In this document: positions 11,115-24,614 of the stretch, in pieces
How the letters are laid out: every line of letters begins with the position of its first letter
Numbering within the stretch: the stretch's first letter is position 1
DNA from: Pogostemon cablin
Taxonomy: Eukaryota; Streptophyta; Magnoliopsida; Lamiales; Lamiaceae
Assembly (NCBI GenBank): GCA_023678885.1
Contig: CM042985.1
Span: 7,366,985 to 7,430,984 of the forward strand
Reading direction: 5' to 3'
DNA: 64,000 bases
The notes under the pieces: model-generated
What the model was told of the DNA's origin: nothing
The model's database searches: none
Seen by the model: only the letters and a program-made list of their open reading frames with translations
Program-made: the position numbers and the translations under genes

Positions 11115-14100
11115 ATGACATCAGAGATGGGCGAGCTCAAGGTGGTGAATTCAAACGGCAGCGTTTCGATAGGTTCGGGTTTTGTTTTGGGGCGGAATTC
11201 GTGTTCTCCGCCTGATCCGGCTTTGATTAGTGAGGAGAGATTATCTGCTGCGGAGGAAGCGGCGGAACAAGTGTTGAATTGCGTGCACCCCACACTCGAC
11301 TCCGAGGAGAAGAGGAGAGACGTTATTGATTACGTTCAACAACTTGTCAAAAGTCGTCTTAATTGTGAGGTAATCAGTTTTCTCTTTTACGAAAGAAATT
11401 ACTAGTTCGTTTTCTTATTTTGTCAAATTTTTCTTGATATGCATGCCAGCGGAAGGTGGTGTTGTTGAGTTTATTCTAATCGCGCTTTTACTTTATGGGC
11501 TCTTTTTTCCAACGAGGTGGTGTTCATATGCTGTAGCTAATTTGTATCTAATGATTTTTGTTCTGATGGGGGATACTGTATTGGATTATTAAGCTGAAAA
11601 ATTGTTAGGCATTCTTATCTGGTCATGATAAGTTGATGACTCAATGTTAGGCATCATTTGCTTTTCGAGGAAACTGAGTAACTGCTACTATTTGGCGGAT
11701 TAGTGGAGCTTTTTGGCTCTGAAAAAAAGAGAAAAAAGAATGACGTGAAGAAGTTAAAAAGTGCTTTCTTGAATTTTGTACGGAGGGATGTGCACCATCC
11801 TGAACTGGGCGAAACAATACCTTTAAAATGATTGTATCTTCAGTCGGGCGGCCATCCTCGTGTGACTGTAGCTTCAATTGTGTAGGAGCAGAACTGATCT
11901 TGGTTCCATGAATTATTTTGGTACCAGGGAACGTGTAAGCCGGCCTCTCGTTGTTATAAAGTACCCTTGGTGGAAAATAATAAAAAATGTAAACATTGGG
12001 AATGTTGTTTGTTTGGTTCTTGCTTGCCAACTTGAATCTTGTTAGACTGATGCACGAGTCCGTAACAAACAAACTACAAACAAAGCATTATAGTTACATA
12101 AGGATTTTAACTTTTTTTTTACCTTTTAATCTTGTAGAAATGTTCCTAGGTGATATTCAGTTTGCAGAAGGGTGAGAGGAGTTTCTCCAATAAAATCCTA
12201 ATGTGTTCTTCCTTCTAAATGACGGAGGATTTGTTTGCAGAACTGAACGGAATCATTTAATATCCTTGTAAAGGATGTTACATTGTGTAGTCTTATTAAA
12301 CTTAGGACTAGGATTCTGGTTAAACTAGTTGGAAAATGAAGTTTCTGAAATGATTGCAGAATGAGAGTAGTTCTTACATGCACATTAATATGAGTAATGG
12401 ACTGTAAAATGCTCTTTCTTTCCTTGTTGAATTTAATTAATTGTTTAATTTTGACTTGTTGATATTCATATCAGGCTGTCTCCTATGGATCAGTACCACT
12501 CAAGACATACCTACCTGATGGTGACATTGATTTAACCATCCTTAAAGGTCCTAAGGCTGAGGAATCTTTGGCCAACGATGTTCTTTCTCTTTTAGAGGAT
12601 GAAGAGCATTGTCAAAATGCTGAATATCAAGTTAGAGATACCCAATTTATTGATGCAGAGGTATTTTGTGGTTTTTTATTCTTTTTAGCAGCCATGCTAT
12701 AGATGATATTGCTAATTGTACCATATGTACTTTTCAGTGACTATTGCTCCCCCTTAAATCTAGGAGAAGATTGGGTACAACAATAAATTTTATGTGGTTA
12801 CTTCCAAAGCTGATATTTGGTTTGGCTTGATATTTTCGATAGGCTTAAGTATTACAACTTTCATTTAATATGTGTGCGCTTTATGCTCTTATACACAAGT
12901 CAACAGTGACTGAAGTCTGGTGGAACTCCCTGATGGTGCAGAAGATTCTCTATTTTTTTCTTAACTCTTTCATAGTGTTGTTACTTTCATTCCCTTTTGA
13001 GGAGTGGCTCGTAGTTCTTTTGGCTTGTTTTAAGTCCCTTTGACAATGGTTCCGAATATGTTGTTTGTCTGAGTAATTATATGCTGAACGGCCACATTCA
13101 TTCTATTGATGACACTAATGTTTTGTGAGGTTTCGGACTAATCTCGTCTCCTGATGATAGGTCAAACTTGTTAAATGCCTTGTGCAGAACATCGTGGTTG
13201 ACATAACCTTCAATCAGCTCGGAGGAATTTCTACGCTTTGTTTCCTCGAGCAGGTAGTAAATCAGGCTCCATTTCAGGGAGATGATGTCAGAAGTTACCC
13301 ATAAGATGTGCATAACTATGTTTTTGGTGCTTTCATTTATGCAGCAGAATAAATACTCAATTCCTTTAAAAGCATAGCTAAGTACAGCTTCTAAACTAAA
13401 ATGATGTATGGAAAAAGTAACTTAGAGACTGATGAATTCTTTTGAAAGTGAGCACATGTGGTTGTTTGGAATGGAGATGTTGACAAACTGGAGGGAAATG
13501 TTACATAAATTAATTTCACACAACATCCAGGCAAACAACATGACATAGTCAATTACTGTAGAAACTTGGTATTCAATAAAATTGATTTCTCATTATGATA
13601 ATGTGGTCTGTTCTAGGATTTCCAATCACTTTTTCAGAACTTTTAACATCTGAGACTAAATGACATACTTCTTGTTCTTTGATATCTTTTTTCTTGGACT
13701 TGTTTGGTAATTCAGGTAGATCGACTTGTTGGGAGAAATAATCTCTTTAAGCGAAGCATTATCCTGGTCAAAACTTGGTGCTATTATGAGAGCCGTATCC
13801 TTGGTGCACATCATGGTTTAATCTCTACATATGCTTTGGAAACGCTTGTCCTGTACATATTCCATTTCTTCCATTCATCGTTAAGCGGCCCTTTAGCAGT
13901 AAATACCTATTACTAAATTATATTGAATCTTCTAATTAGACACAAATGGACACCTTTAGCTTATTATTGTTCTTTGTATGTAGGTACTCTACAAATTTTT
14001 GGAGTACTACAGTAGATTTGATTGGGAGAATTATTGCATCAGTTTGAAAGGTCCAGTTCATAAATCATCATTACCTGATATAGTGGGTGAGCAAAGTTCT

Positions 14101-16221
14101 TCAATGATGCAATGCTGTCTTTGTTGCTTTCAGGTTACAATATCATTCTTGTTATTCTTGATTTTCATGCAGTTAAGATACCTGAAAATGGGTCGAAAGC
14201 TTTGTTACTCAGTGAAGAGTTCTTGGAGAACTGCATGGAAATGTTTACAATTCCTTGTAAGGGGGCTGAAGCTAACACAAAAGCGTTTCAGCCAAAACAT
14301 CTTAATATAATTGACCCACTGAAGGAAAATAATAATCTCGGGCGCAGTGTACACAGAGGTATGGGAAAGTGTTATTGGTTCTCTCTGTTTAAATGACATT
14401 TTATATGATCAGAATTGTTGGTTTTTTCAATAATCTTTTCACTCTTTAGAAGTTAAAGAGAAATTTGAAGTCAGTTAGTAGTCATCAAGGTGATAATACA
14501 ATTTTATGCTCGTCAATTCCCAAACTGAGGAGAACTTAGAAACTCTCCATTTAACTGCTACGTTTTCTTCCACCATTTATCTCTGCATTTATGTTTTGGG
14601 AAGCGGACTATAGTATGTGTAAATTGTTATGACTTGTGGTCCTTTACTCCTACTAGGCAATTTCTACCGTATAAGAAGTGCATTCAAGTATGGTGCTCAC
14701 AAGCTTGGCCAACTTTTTTTACACCCAAGTGATAAAATTGCGGATGAGATTCTCAAAATTTTCTCAAATACACGTGCGAGGCATGTCCACCAACAATCAA
14801 GCATCACTCGACATTTGGCCGTGGAATTTAGTGATCAAGATTCTTCGACCGCATCTTTATCATCCCCTATAGAATTATTTTCCGATGATGGCATGGTTCT
14901 AAAGTCTTCTGTCAGTGATAATGATAATGATAGTGTTGGGTTCGAACAAGCACCTGTTTTAGAGTCCGGGAGTGATCTAGACAGATACTTAATTAGGGAA
15001 GCTTCGTTGGAGAGGGCATCTGAATCTTGTTATTCTGTAGATGGGTCTTACGTTTCAGGGCACTCTGTAATTGGGGGGAAATGTTTATTAAGCCACTCAA
15101 AGTCATCTACAGAAAATGGTAGTTTAGAGGATCAGCAAATTGACTTGGTGGACTCAGAGAGGTTTGGCTTCAACCTCTGGTTGAAGAACAGAGAAGAGCA
15201 CGTGGAACCTAATAATGCATTTTTGTCATGTATGGACAACCCTGAGTCATTCTGCAATTGCATAACTGGTTGCAATTCTACTCTAAAGGACACTATTTTG
15301 GAAAATATGTCCTTTGATTTTAGAGATATAGACTCTGCAAGTGTGGGAGGGGAATCAGAATCAATTGATCCTTTGGCTGACCTCACTGGGGATTATGACA
15401 GTAACATAAGGAGCTTGCTTAGTGCTCAGCTATGCCATGGGTATGCTTCATCTGCTGCACATATGGTGATCAATCGTCCACCAACACCAGCAGTTCAAAA
15501 TAATAAGCCGCGGGATGATTTTTGTCGATCAATTTCACTCAAAGAGAATGAGTTCCCTCGAAAGGATACAAACATAATGTCCACGAATCATATCAAGTGT
15601 GCTGATTTAGACTCTGTATGGCTTGGTAATGCTTTCCATTTTCGAGGGACACAAAAAAGTCGTGGAATTGGGACATTCTTCCCACATTTGGTAAATATAT
15701 TGCTCTACCTTGTGCTTGTTACTTCCTATATTTAGCAGCAACCTTATTGTTATCTTCATATCTTGCAGAGTGCTTGTTACGTGGAGAGGTCCTTGCGTTG
15801 TCGGGGCAGAAATAACCCTCTGGGCAATTATAACCAACTTCATAAATTCCAAAGTAATGGCTTCCACCCTATTACTGAATCACATTCGTTTGAGAATGGT
15901 ACCCATGAAGTTGTGCCTACACGAAGAAGCTATCAAGTACAAAGGAGTAGATCAGATGTACAGTGCCAATCTATTGGATGTGTGAATCAAATGAATGGGT
16001 ATTTAGGTACATCTTGTAAAATTGAATTTGGATCTGTGGGGAATTTGGCAGAAGACGTGATTTCAAGGTCTTCTCTAGTTAGATGCTCGAGCATGGGTGC
16101 CCCACTGAAACAAACACAGGGTTCAACAATGAGCATGCGAGATAGGTATATGAGCCTCTCACTCCCTCATCTTCTTGAGGGGTCTTTCTTTAACATCTCT
16201 ACAATGGATAACAAAAGATGA
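11115..16221 (+). CDS. Noncanonical poly(A) polymerase-like nucleotidyltransferase (PAP/OAS1 family), 8 exons, 830 aa
   Basis: Exons 11115-11369, 12475-12660, 13161-13253, 13716-13898, 13984-14086, 14173-14358, 14657-15690 and 15769-16221 all have GT-AG borders and join in frame (2493 nt). Residues 90-104 hold the nucleotidyltransferase signature GS(9-13)DxD: GSVPLKTYLPDGDID with D102 and D104, and a third acidic residue D161 lies in VVDITF, so the metal-binding triad looks intact. Exon 4 (HHGLISTYALETLVLYIF) and GNFYRIRSAFKYGAHKLGQ near residue 336 are the conserved PAP/OAS1 substrate-binding core. Residues about 360-830 are acidic, Ser-rich and low in complexity. The family (as I recall, At3g51620-type proteins) is plant-specific and its substrate is not established; nucleotide addition to RNA is inferred. 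The start could also be the second ATG at 11127. A WNK gene lies 3.2 kb downstream on the same strand. Confidence 0.9.
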
Positions 16222-18780
16222 AAATGATTTTCACGTGCAGGATTGCAGGACAGGCGATCCATCTTAAGAACGAAGACGAGTTTCCTCCTCTGTGCCTATG
16301 AAGTGTTGTACAAATTTAGGCGAGCTAACAAATGGCATGACTTTTAGGTAGTTTGTAGAGACTTTTGCAGTGCTCCAAACTCAGGTAGCCGTTTTCGTTT
16401 TGTGCGAGACAGTGGTAGAGTAGAATTAGTGCATTCAAAGGTTAGGACTCCCAACCCCACACCCAACATAGCCATGAACTGAGCTTAGTGGAGAAATGAG
16501 GCCAGGTTGGCCATAAACATGATACCTCAACTTCTCTCACTTTCTTGCAGCAAATATGGTGTTTCATTGTAAATTAGACTCTGGTGATAAACTATTTTAA
16601 AGAAAAAAAATTCACTAAATTGATGAGCCTATTTCTGATCTGAACCTTTTATCTATAAAATACTAACTTAGTATCCTATTGCATTTTTTGTTCCCATCAT
16701 TATCATACGTGTGATTTTTTATAAGCTTATTAAATACATGAATAATTTTTCTTTAGAGAGATGGTGTAAAATATTACTCATCTCAACAATAATATAAAAA
16801 ATTATAGTAAATTAGAATTTTGGGAATAAAAAGAGTAATTGTACAATGATGAAACATGGGGGAAACAATTTGAGTGGAATGGCATGGATTGCATTATCAC
16901 TCTTTATTTTGTTTAGGACGACTTTGACGTGATGATATATCAAATGTTATAAAAATCGAATTATTTTTTAAAGTTTTGACCAACAAGTAGCAATTTTTTG
17001 CATGAGGTGAGATGAGTTGTTTGATTTTGAATGAATTAGTTTGATTAATGTAAACCATTAATATTAATAATATAATAAAATGATGAGAATGATTATATAT
17101 TAGTGATGGGTGGCAAACATGATACTCCTAAATTTGGTTATCAATTAAATTTGAGCACGTAATTAATGAAGTCCCCACCAAACACAAAACGTGGATAGAC
17201 AAAAAGGAAAAAATCAAATGGCTAATCCATTAATCTATGGATGAGAGCAATGTATTTGTCAACACATCACTTCTCCACTTTATATATAGGTTAAATTTCT
17301 TGGATGGAAATAACTTTTAATTATTTACGAGTGCATTCTAAATATAAATATATTGTAAATTTTATTTCCAATAACGGTTTAAGTGACTAATTTGAAATTA
17401 AGAATGGAGAAAAAGCAAGAAAGAGCGTTTAGTTGAAATCGGATCCGCACCAGATCCGAATAACCCATCACTGTTCAAATTCCGGGTCAGATTTGTTGTT
17501 GCTTTGACTTTAAGTAACTCACGATGCCAAAAAACGTGACAATTATCACTTGTGGCGTACTCATACTCATGTAGATGCTCTTATAATATTATTTTATACT
17601 TTTATAATTACTAATAATAATTTATTTTTTAAAATATTATCACTTTACTTTTATCACTTTTTATTATAAAAGCTATAAATTTTTATTCGTGACATAGTAA
17701 TCATCCCGGTAAGTCTATCCCTCATCACTTAAATGATTATTGTTACTTAATTTTAGTGGGAAATTCATTAAAAGACTAAATTACTGTAGATAATTAAATA
17801 TTGGTTAATTGCAGTAAGATTCACACATCTTGTGTTGTAATATTTCCGATTTTTATTTTCATAATTCTAGTGGAGCATCTTATTACAATTTATTATAAAT
17901 ATATAATGTACTACAAAATACAATACGCAAGATGTAGAAATATTTATGCACCATAATAATTATTCCGTTGGAAGAGAAGAAAATTCAAATTTGTCATCTT
18001 GAAGACAACCAATTATAGAGAGAACTAGAATTAGAAAGAACCAGCTTCCGTCTGCCGAAGTAACGCCGTTTAAATGTTCAAACAATACGTCACTCGCATG
18101 CGCCAACTCCGTTACGTACCTTCGTCTCAGTTATCTCATGCTATCATACTATTCATCCAATAACATCGTATAATCATGTCAATGGAGAAAATTATCTAAT
18201 TAATTTAATTACCTCAAATCACAATTCATCCCTCTAAATTAATTACCAATTACTAATATGGGTGCGATGGGGCTTTTAAAAGAGTTAGGCGATATCGATT
18301 AGTACATACTCGAACTGCCTTGAGTAGTTACTAAGCAAAGTCTAGCTCGGATTAATTAGATAACTAGTCTTAGAGTATGCAGGCTCGATTCACCTAAAAA
18401 AAATAAGAACAAACTCATACTCGTTGAGCAAAACAAGTAGAGATTATTCCGTTCAACTTTAAAGCTAAATGGAATTATCTCTACTTATTTTGCTAACTTT
18501 AAATAAGCATAAAATGAATTCAAATTTAGTTACAAGTTTTATCGAATCGTGATAACTATTTTATTTAACAGGTCAACGCAACAATGATGCAAAATACATT
18601 TCTACAAAGTCTATTATTGATTTTACTACATAAATATGCGAATATTAAGTATGAAATTAATTAGTTGTAAGTTTAAATAAAAGTACATAATAAATAATAC
18701 TAATAATTAGTATCAAATAAATAATTAATGTAAATGTATTTGATAATGTTGAGCCTCAGTATTGGCCTATCCCACTACCA
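16222..18780. other. 3' UTR of the nucleotidyltransferase gene, then AT-rich intergenic DNA
   Basis: Roughly 16222-16600 has transcribed-like base composition and is probably 3' UTR. The rest is AT-rich without a recognisable gene or transposon terminus. Confidence 0.5.
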
Positions 18781-19467
18781 CCGGTGCCAACTGACAGCTG
18801 ATCTCTCTTTATATATACATACACATGTTGTATCTATATGTGCTCTCTTCTTCTCATCTCAAGAAATTCCCACACCAACGCGAAATTGTTAAAATTTAGC
18901 AACTGTTAATTTGAATTAATTCCATTTTTCTGGAATGTAAGGACGATCAATTTATTGATTCTTCGTGTAGCTCTGCTCTGGTATGAATTTTCCGCTTTAT
19001 TGTTGTGGAAATCTGTTTATCATGCATGCAAGAATTTTTAATTTATGAAATAGTTAATCCCTTTTGAATCATATCAGAAAAAGGATGAATTATTCTAACA
19101 AATTTTTAATTCTTTTATGTACAGCAATAGCAATAGAATAGTTTTATTCTGTTTTGAATGTGGATGTCGCTTTTTATCAAACAACTGGTCTGCATCAATT
19201 TCCCACATGTGGTGGGCACGGAATTCGTATTTGTATATTTCTCCCATGGAAATCATGATTGAAAACCCCTTTTTCATTTATGCTTCTCCTTTTCTTCTTT
19301 GATTAATTCCCACTTCTTTTCCAGGTGAATCATATGTGCTCCTTTCGATTAATTTATTGAGTCAATTTCCTAAAGTTGTTTTGATTGTATATATTATATA
19401 AATACTTGGTGAAATGATTTTCCGAGTTTTTGTAAGCTTTTGGGATGTGCAGAACTTTTAAGCAAAC
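18781..19467 (+). promoter_or_regulatory. WNK promoter, 5' UTR and 5'-UTR intron
   Basis: A TATA-like TTTATATATACATAC sits at about 18808-18822, some 650 bp before the start codon. A likely leader intron runs from GTATGAATTT at 18981 to the AG at 19451-19452, leaving a 15-base segment before the ATG; an alternative acceptor is TTTCCAG at about 19318-19324. A pyrimidine-rich TCTCTTCTTCTCATCTC (18843-18859) lies between TATA and the intron. Leader introns are common in plant kinase genes; this one is inferred from splice signals only. Confidence 0.5.
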
Positions 19468-22400
19468 ATGTATAAAGTGAGGTTCGGGGAGCAGGTTGAC
19501 GAGTCTACCGGTGAAGATGATGGATACATCGAAACTGATCCAACTGGTCGTTATGGTCGAGTAAGTTTTTCTGTTTTGATTATGTTTTTGATCTTTTCAT
19601 GACTTTAATGTTCTGAATTCTTGAAATACAAACCTGCATATGAAACAAGGTTTAGTTTATTGATGAATTCTACATAGAAGTGAGCTCTCATAGTATCATT
19701 ACTTTTAATTTTGTCATGAAAGAAGGAAAAAATATTCATGGGGATTTTGTTATCTTCTGTTGAAAAACCTTAGTTAAGTATCTTTGGTTTATGTCAGCTT
19801 TATTGCTATGTTCTTATCTTTTACTTTTGGTGGGGGTGGGGTTGTTTTATGAATTTTGTGTGTGGTGTTTCTGAATCAACTCAAAAGTCTTGGTTTGTTG
19901 AAGTAAACACCAACTTGAATTAGGACCATTTGCTATAGAGTAGCTAAGTTTATTGTTTGACTTTTATAATCTGAAAAAGAGATGATTTTTTTTTTAATGA
20001 AAATGATTGTCATAGTTTGAGGAAGTTCTGGGGAAGGGGGCAATGAAGACAGTATACAAAGCAATTGATGAGTTGCTTGGAATGGAAGTAGCATGGAACC
20101 AAATCAGGCTTGTGGACTTGCTTCATTCTCCCGAGGACTTGCAGCGGCTCTATTCTGAGGTGCACCTTCTCAGCACACTCAATCACGACTCGATCATCAG
20201 ATTCTACACTTCTTGGATTGATGTGGAAAGGAGAACATTCAATTTCATTACTGAAATGTTCACTTCTGGCACTCTCAGAGAGTAATGTCCTCTCCTCTAA
20301 TTGATGGCTTGATATGATCAACTTATTACAGTTCTACATGCACATTCGTATTTGAAGTCAACTCTGTGTATTTAATTAGCTAGGACACTCCCCACTTGGA
20401 TACAGATAATCTTATCTTAAGCATTTACTTTTGTGAGTGCGAAAAATATCTTAGGCAATCCTAAGCATTTTGGAATATGTTAAATCGAAAAATAGCTTTT
20501 GGTGCTACGTGGCTTACAACTCAATGTTAGGTCTACTAAAATGGAATCAATATCTATGATTGAAGTTAGTTGTATATAAAGTTTTGATGTTGTGAAATCT
20601 ACCCGAACCAATTTGTGTAGTTGCATATTGGCCAAATATGCGACGAGAAAGGTGTGTAGAGAAAGTGATGCCTGTTCATTTATCATCTAAAAGAAGCAAT
20701 ATGCCAATATGCTTTTATTTGATCTAACCTGCAATGTGTTACATTGAAATTGCTTCAATGCAGGTACAGAGCTAAGTATAAGCGAGTGAATGTTAGAGCT
20801 ATAAAAATATGGGCCCGCCAAATACTTGAAGGTCTCGTATACTTGCACAGCCGCGATCCTCCAGTGATACATAGAGACCTAAAGTGTGACAACATATTTG
20901 TTAATGGCCATCTTGGACAAGTAAAGATTGGTGATCTTGGACTTGCAGCAGTTCTACGAGGATCAGGTCGTGCACACAGTGTTATAGGTACTAGTACTTG
21001 CTTGCTCATTATAATCCAATGGTTATGAATGAGTAATCTGATTATACTGTCTTTTAATTTCCTTAGGCACACCGGAGTTCATGGCACCCGAGTTATACGA
21101 AGAGAACTACAATGAGCTCGTTGATGTGTACTCATATGGAATGTGTGTCCTGGAGATGATTACTTCTGAATATCCCTACAGTGAATGTACCAATCCTGCT
21201 CAGATATACAAGAAAGTGACATCAGTAAGATCCTATGTTACAATTTGGAGATATTCATTAAAACTGATCTGAGATGGAAAGTCATTCGAGACTTAATGTT
21301 TCATTTTAAGGGTAAAAAGCCAAGGGCATTCTACAAAGTTCAAGACTTGGATGCACAAAGGTTCATCGGGAAATGCTTAGAGACTGCATCAAAGAGATTG
21401 TCAGCAAAAGAACTACTGCTCGATCCATTCCTCGCCGTTGGTCATTCTGATGATCATCCTGAGTCTGATATTGAGAACCAAAAGCCTTTCCAGAATAAAA
21501 CGACTGAACTTCAGCGTTTGCAGTTGAACGATGATGTTCCTAGGACTAACATGACAATTACAGGGACGTTGAATCCAGAGGATGGCACCATCTTTCTGAA
21601 AGTTCAGATAGCTGATAAAGAAGGTAGCTAGCTCTTAGTTTACAGGCACTCAACGTGCAACACATGCATTTTTAGCTCATTATCTCTCTGTTTTTAGGTG
21701 ATGTCCGAAATGTTTTCTTTCCCTTCGACATAGTAAACGATACTCCACTTGATGTTGCAAATGAAATGGTGAAGGAGCTAGATATAACAGACTGGGGACC
21801 ATCAGAAATAGCAAATATGATAGATGGAGAGATAGCAGGCCTAGTTCCCAATTGGAAGTCTGACTTTCATGTACTAAACTATCAAGAAGATGATTATGAT
21901 CCTCACAATCTTTTCTCCCCATCGTCATCGTCACAAGTCTCCGCTTTGGGTTCGATCACGTCTCTCAGGATGGATACAAAGCCTCCAGGAAGTCATTTGC
22001 TTCATGGTACTCTTGTTGCAAACCTTTTCAATTCACTTGCATTCTAAGCTATTCGTTTCATAACGTGTTCAAGATCATAATGAAGGGTGTTATCTTTGTA
22101 GGGGACTTATTTGATGACACCAGCTCTCAGAGCTCAACACATTCAGACAAGTATTCTAACTGGACTTACTACTCCGGAGATGAACATGACCCTGCGACGA
22201 TCTCACACAGACACGAGCTAACTGCTTATGAAGATATGTTAAGCCCTTCAAGGTTCTATCCGGGAGAGAGTTCATCAACAGGGCAAAACCTTTCTAAACT
22301 TAGCCACTTGAGAAGCAAAGACATAATGGAGCCAAAAGAAGGTTCCACTTCCAAAAACAATGCCATCCCTAGATTGACAAGGAACCGGTCACTAGTAGAC

Positions 22401-22610
22401 ACTCGTAGCCAGTTGCTGCATCGCTCTCTAGTCGAAGAAGTCAACAGAAGACGCCTTTTCAAGACCGTCGGTGCAGTGGAAAACATCGGGTTTCAATCTC
22501 CCTACCAGGTTTCAGTAAAGACTGGACGGCGAACGAATGGCACGTATTCTGTTAACTTCCGAGAGAATGATCATGGTAGAAGGCAAGAGCAGAGAGCAAG
22601 AAGAGTTTGA
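19468..22610 (+). CDS. WNK4: WNK (with-no-lysine) serine/threonine kinase, 7 exons, 623 aa, WNK4/WNK5-like
   Basis: Exons 19468-19560, 20016-20281, 20764-20987, 21067-21224, 21311-21623, 21698-22006 and 22102-22610 join in frame (1872 nt) with GT-AG borders. The kinase domain covers about residues 32-290. The WNK hallmark is clear: the usual beta-3 lysine is replaced (VAWN, N59), and the ATP-binding lysine sits in the glycine loop (GKGAMK, K42). HRDLKCDN (catalytic D158), DLG (177-179) and GTPEFMAPE follow. Residues about 330-420 (GTLNPEDGTIFLKVQIAD ... VRNVFFPFDIVNDT ... VAxEMVKEL) match the PASTA-like/OSR1-CCT-type domain after plant WNK kinase domains. The tail TRNRSLVD...LHRS...RRLFKTVG closely resembles the C terminus of Arabidopsis WNK4 as I remember it. 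Plant WNKs are linked to flowering time, circadian control and osmotic stress; the role here is not shown. The symbol means closest recognised type, not proven orthology. Confidence 0.92.
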
Positions 22611-22838
22611 TATTTTATCAATGTGTACATAAATATGTATGTAGTTTAATGAGTTATAGTTATGTTGATACGTTTACATATCTTTTTCTAGATTTCCATC
22701 AATTATAGCAACATGGCTTATGTACATTAGCTACACTTAAAAGTAGTTTTAAGCTCGTATATGAAAAATAATGGGACATGGGTTTTACGGAACTTGGTCT
22801 TTGCTATAAATCTCCCTCTCCCTATCTAAGTGTAACTC
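22611..22838 (+). other. WNK 3' UTR and downstream DNA
   Basis: Downstream of the stop the sequence has AT-rich UTR character up to the SINE target site. Possible far-upstream signals such as TGTGTACATAAATATGTATG lie just after the stop. No precise poly(A) site is assigned. Confidence 0.4.
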
Positions 22839-22850
22839 GCTCCATCACTC

Positions 22851-23026
22851 TTTTTTTTTAGCGAACAAAGTTAATTGTTAGTATAGTTAGTTTACCAAGT
22901 CTCCATACATCCTTATTTCTCCAAGTCTCCTTATAACTCCCCTTTATTCGTTCTCAAGGGAATCGAACTTGGATCACTCCTCTTAGTGAGGAGCATTGGA
23001 TAGGTGGTGAGCTATCCCACCTGGTT
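22851..23026 (-). mobile_element. tRNA-derived SINE with 12-bp target duplication
   Basis: On the minus strand the element starts GCAACCAGGTGGGATAGCTCACC, where GGGATAGCTCACC resembles a pol III A box, followed by GTTCGATTCCC, a canonical B box. It ends in a TAAAAAAAAA tail (poly-T on the plus strand, 22851-22859). The direct repeat GCTCCATCACTC flanks it exactly (22839-22850 and 23027-23038), as expected for LINE-mediated insertion. Length is 176 bp. It lies about 240 bp past the WNK stop codon in opposite orientation. Confidence 0.85.
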
Positions 23027-24205
23027 GCTCCATCACTCACTAATATATAAACCCCTCACAAATTATTTTCAATGGATTAATCATAAGCTAATAAATTTTA
23101 TAGGTCAAAAACTTGCCTAGGACCTCCAACTCTGGGACAGGTTTCACCTTTTTTTTTTTTAATAAAAAAAAGTCGCATATTATTTGATAATTTATACTTT
23201 CACGTACTTATATAACAGTAATACTTTTAACAATGAATCTACCCTTAAATTGGTCTTGATGATTAGCAATATTGAAAATTATTAGAATTTTAATAAATAT
23301 TTATTTTTCGAATTTATTTAATAAAAATAGCGTGGGCTCTTATTATAGTAAAATTACATATTGATATGATTATTTGAGTAATAATTGTGTAAAACCCATT
23401 AAAGTAGACAGGCTAATTAATGTCCATAATTATGTAATTATTCTATTTAAAAAAATGCAAATAGCCATAATGTTGTATTAGCATGCTATATATGTTAATT
23501 AGTAACTACGTTATCAGCATATTTATTCTAATTTTGCATGTTCATTATTTTATGTTTCTTAAAAATCCTGGAAGTGGCCCTGCCCAATTATTATGTTCGC
23601 AAGTACCCTTTATTAAAGCTATAAAGTTAAACAGAGGGGTATAAAAATTCTATTATTTTTTTAAAAAAAGATTTAATAAACACCAATAAAATTCAATAAT
23701 CCCTTCATCTGAGGCAACTCTTCACCGTTAGATACGGAGTTAAAAAAAAATTCGGTCAATTTTATTGATTTTTAGGAATATTGTAGTATTTTTAAATGTA
23801 AATAATAAAGAAAATTATATAATTAGGTGAGAGTGATATTTTTTAAAATTTTAAATACGATATTGTGTGAGATTATTTATTTAGAATTTTTTTAATATTT
23901 TTGAAAAATAAATAATGTAGTATATAGAACAAATAAAGAAAGAATAAAAAATTTGTTTGGACAAAAGAATTCTACTGTTTTTTTTTTCTAGAGTTAAAGG
24001 ACAAAACGACTTTGTGCATAACGTATTCTCCCTTTTGTTATTTAATAAAGCGATTTATTTTTTTATATCAATTAAATAATAATAATAATAATTATTATTA
24101 TTATTATTACTCATTATCTAATTAATACTCATATATTTTAAACGTAAAATGTATAAATATAGCAGATAAAAGTGTTTATATAGTGTAAGTTTTTTTTTAA
24201 CCTTC

Positions 24206-24242
<37 letters not shown>

Positions 24243-24614
24243 CAGTTTAAAATAGTTATTATCATTTCTTTTAATAAATTTCTACAAAATTATTGTAATT
24301 TTGTTAGATAGTGTATGGTGTGTCTAAAAACAACGCATGCCATGAGTTCAGTATTATGGTCCAAAATTTAAAAATAAATAAATAAAATAAAAGGAGAAAG
24401 AGAGAAATTAGGAGGTACGAATTGATTCTAAAGTGAGCTAATTAAAGATTCGCCAACGTCAATTAATTTTAAAATTAAAATAGGAATCATACATGCAATT
24501 AATATTTAAAAAAGTGATGGGTATCAAATAGTAATATTTATTCTATGTTACATAATATTTTATAAGGTCATGATTGAAAAAGGAATGACTAAAATCAAAT
24601 TTATAACAAACATT

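Noticed and set aside
11647..12072. 141-codon minus-strand frame in intron 1 of the nucleotidyltransferase
   Set aside because: No recognisable family, no splice partners, and it lies fully within an intron.
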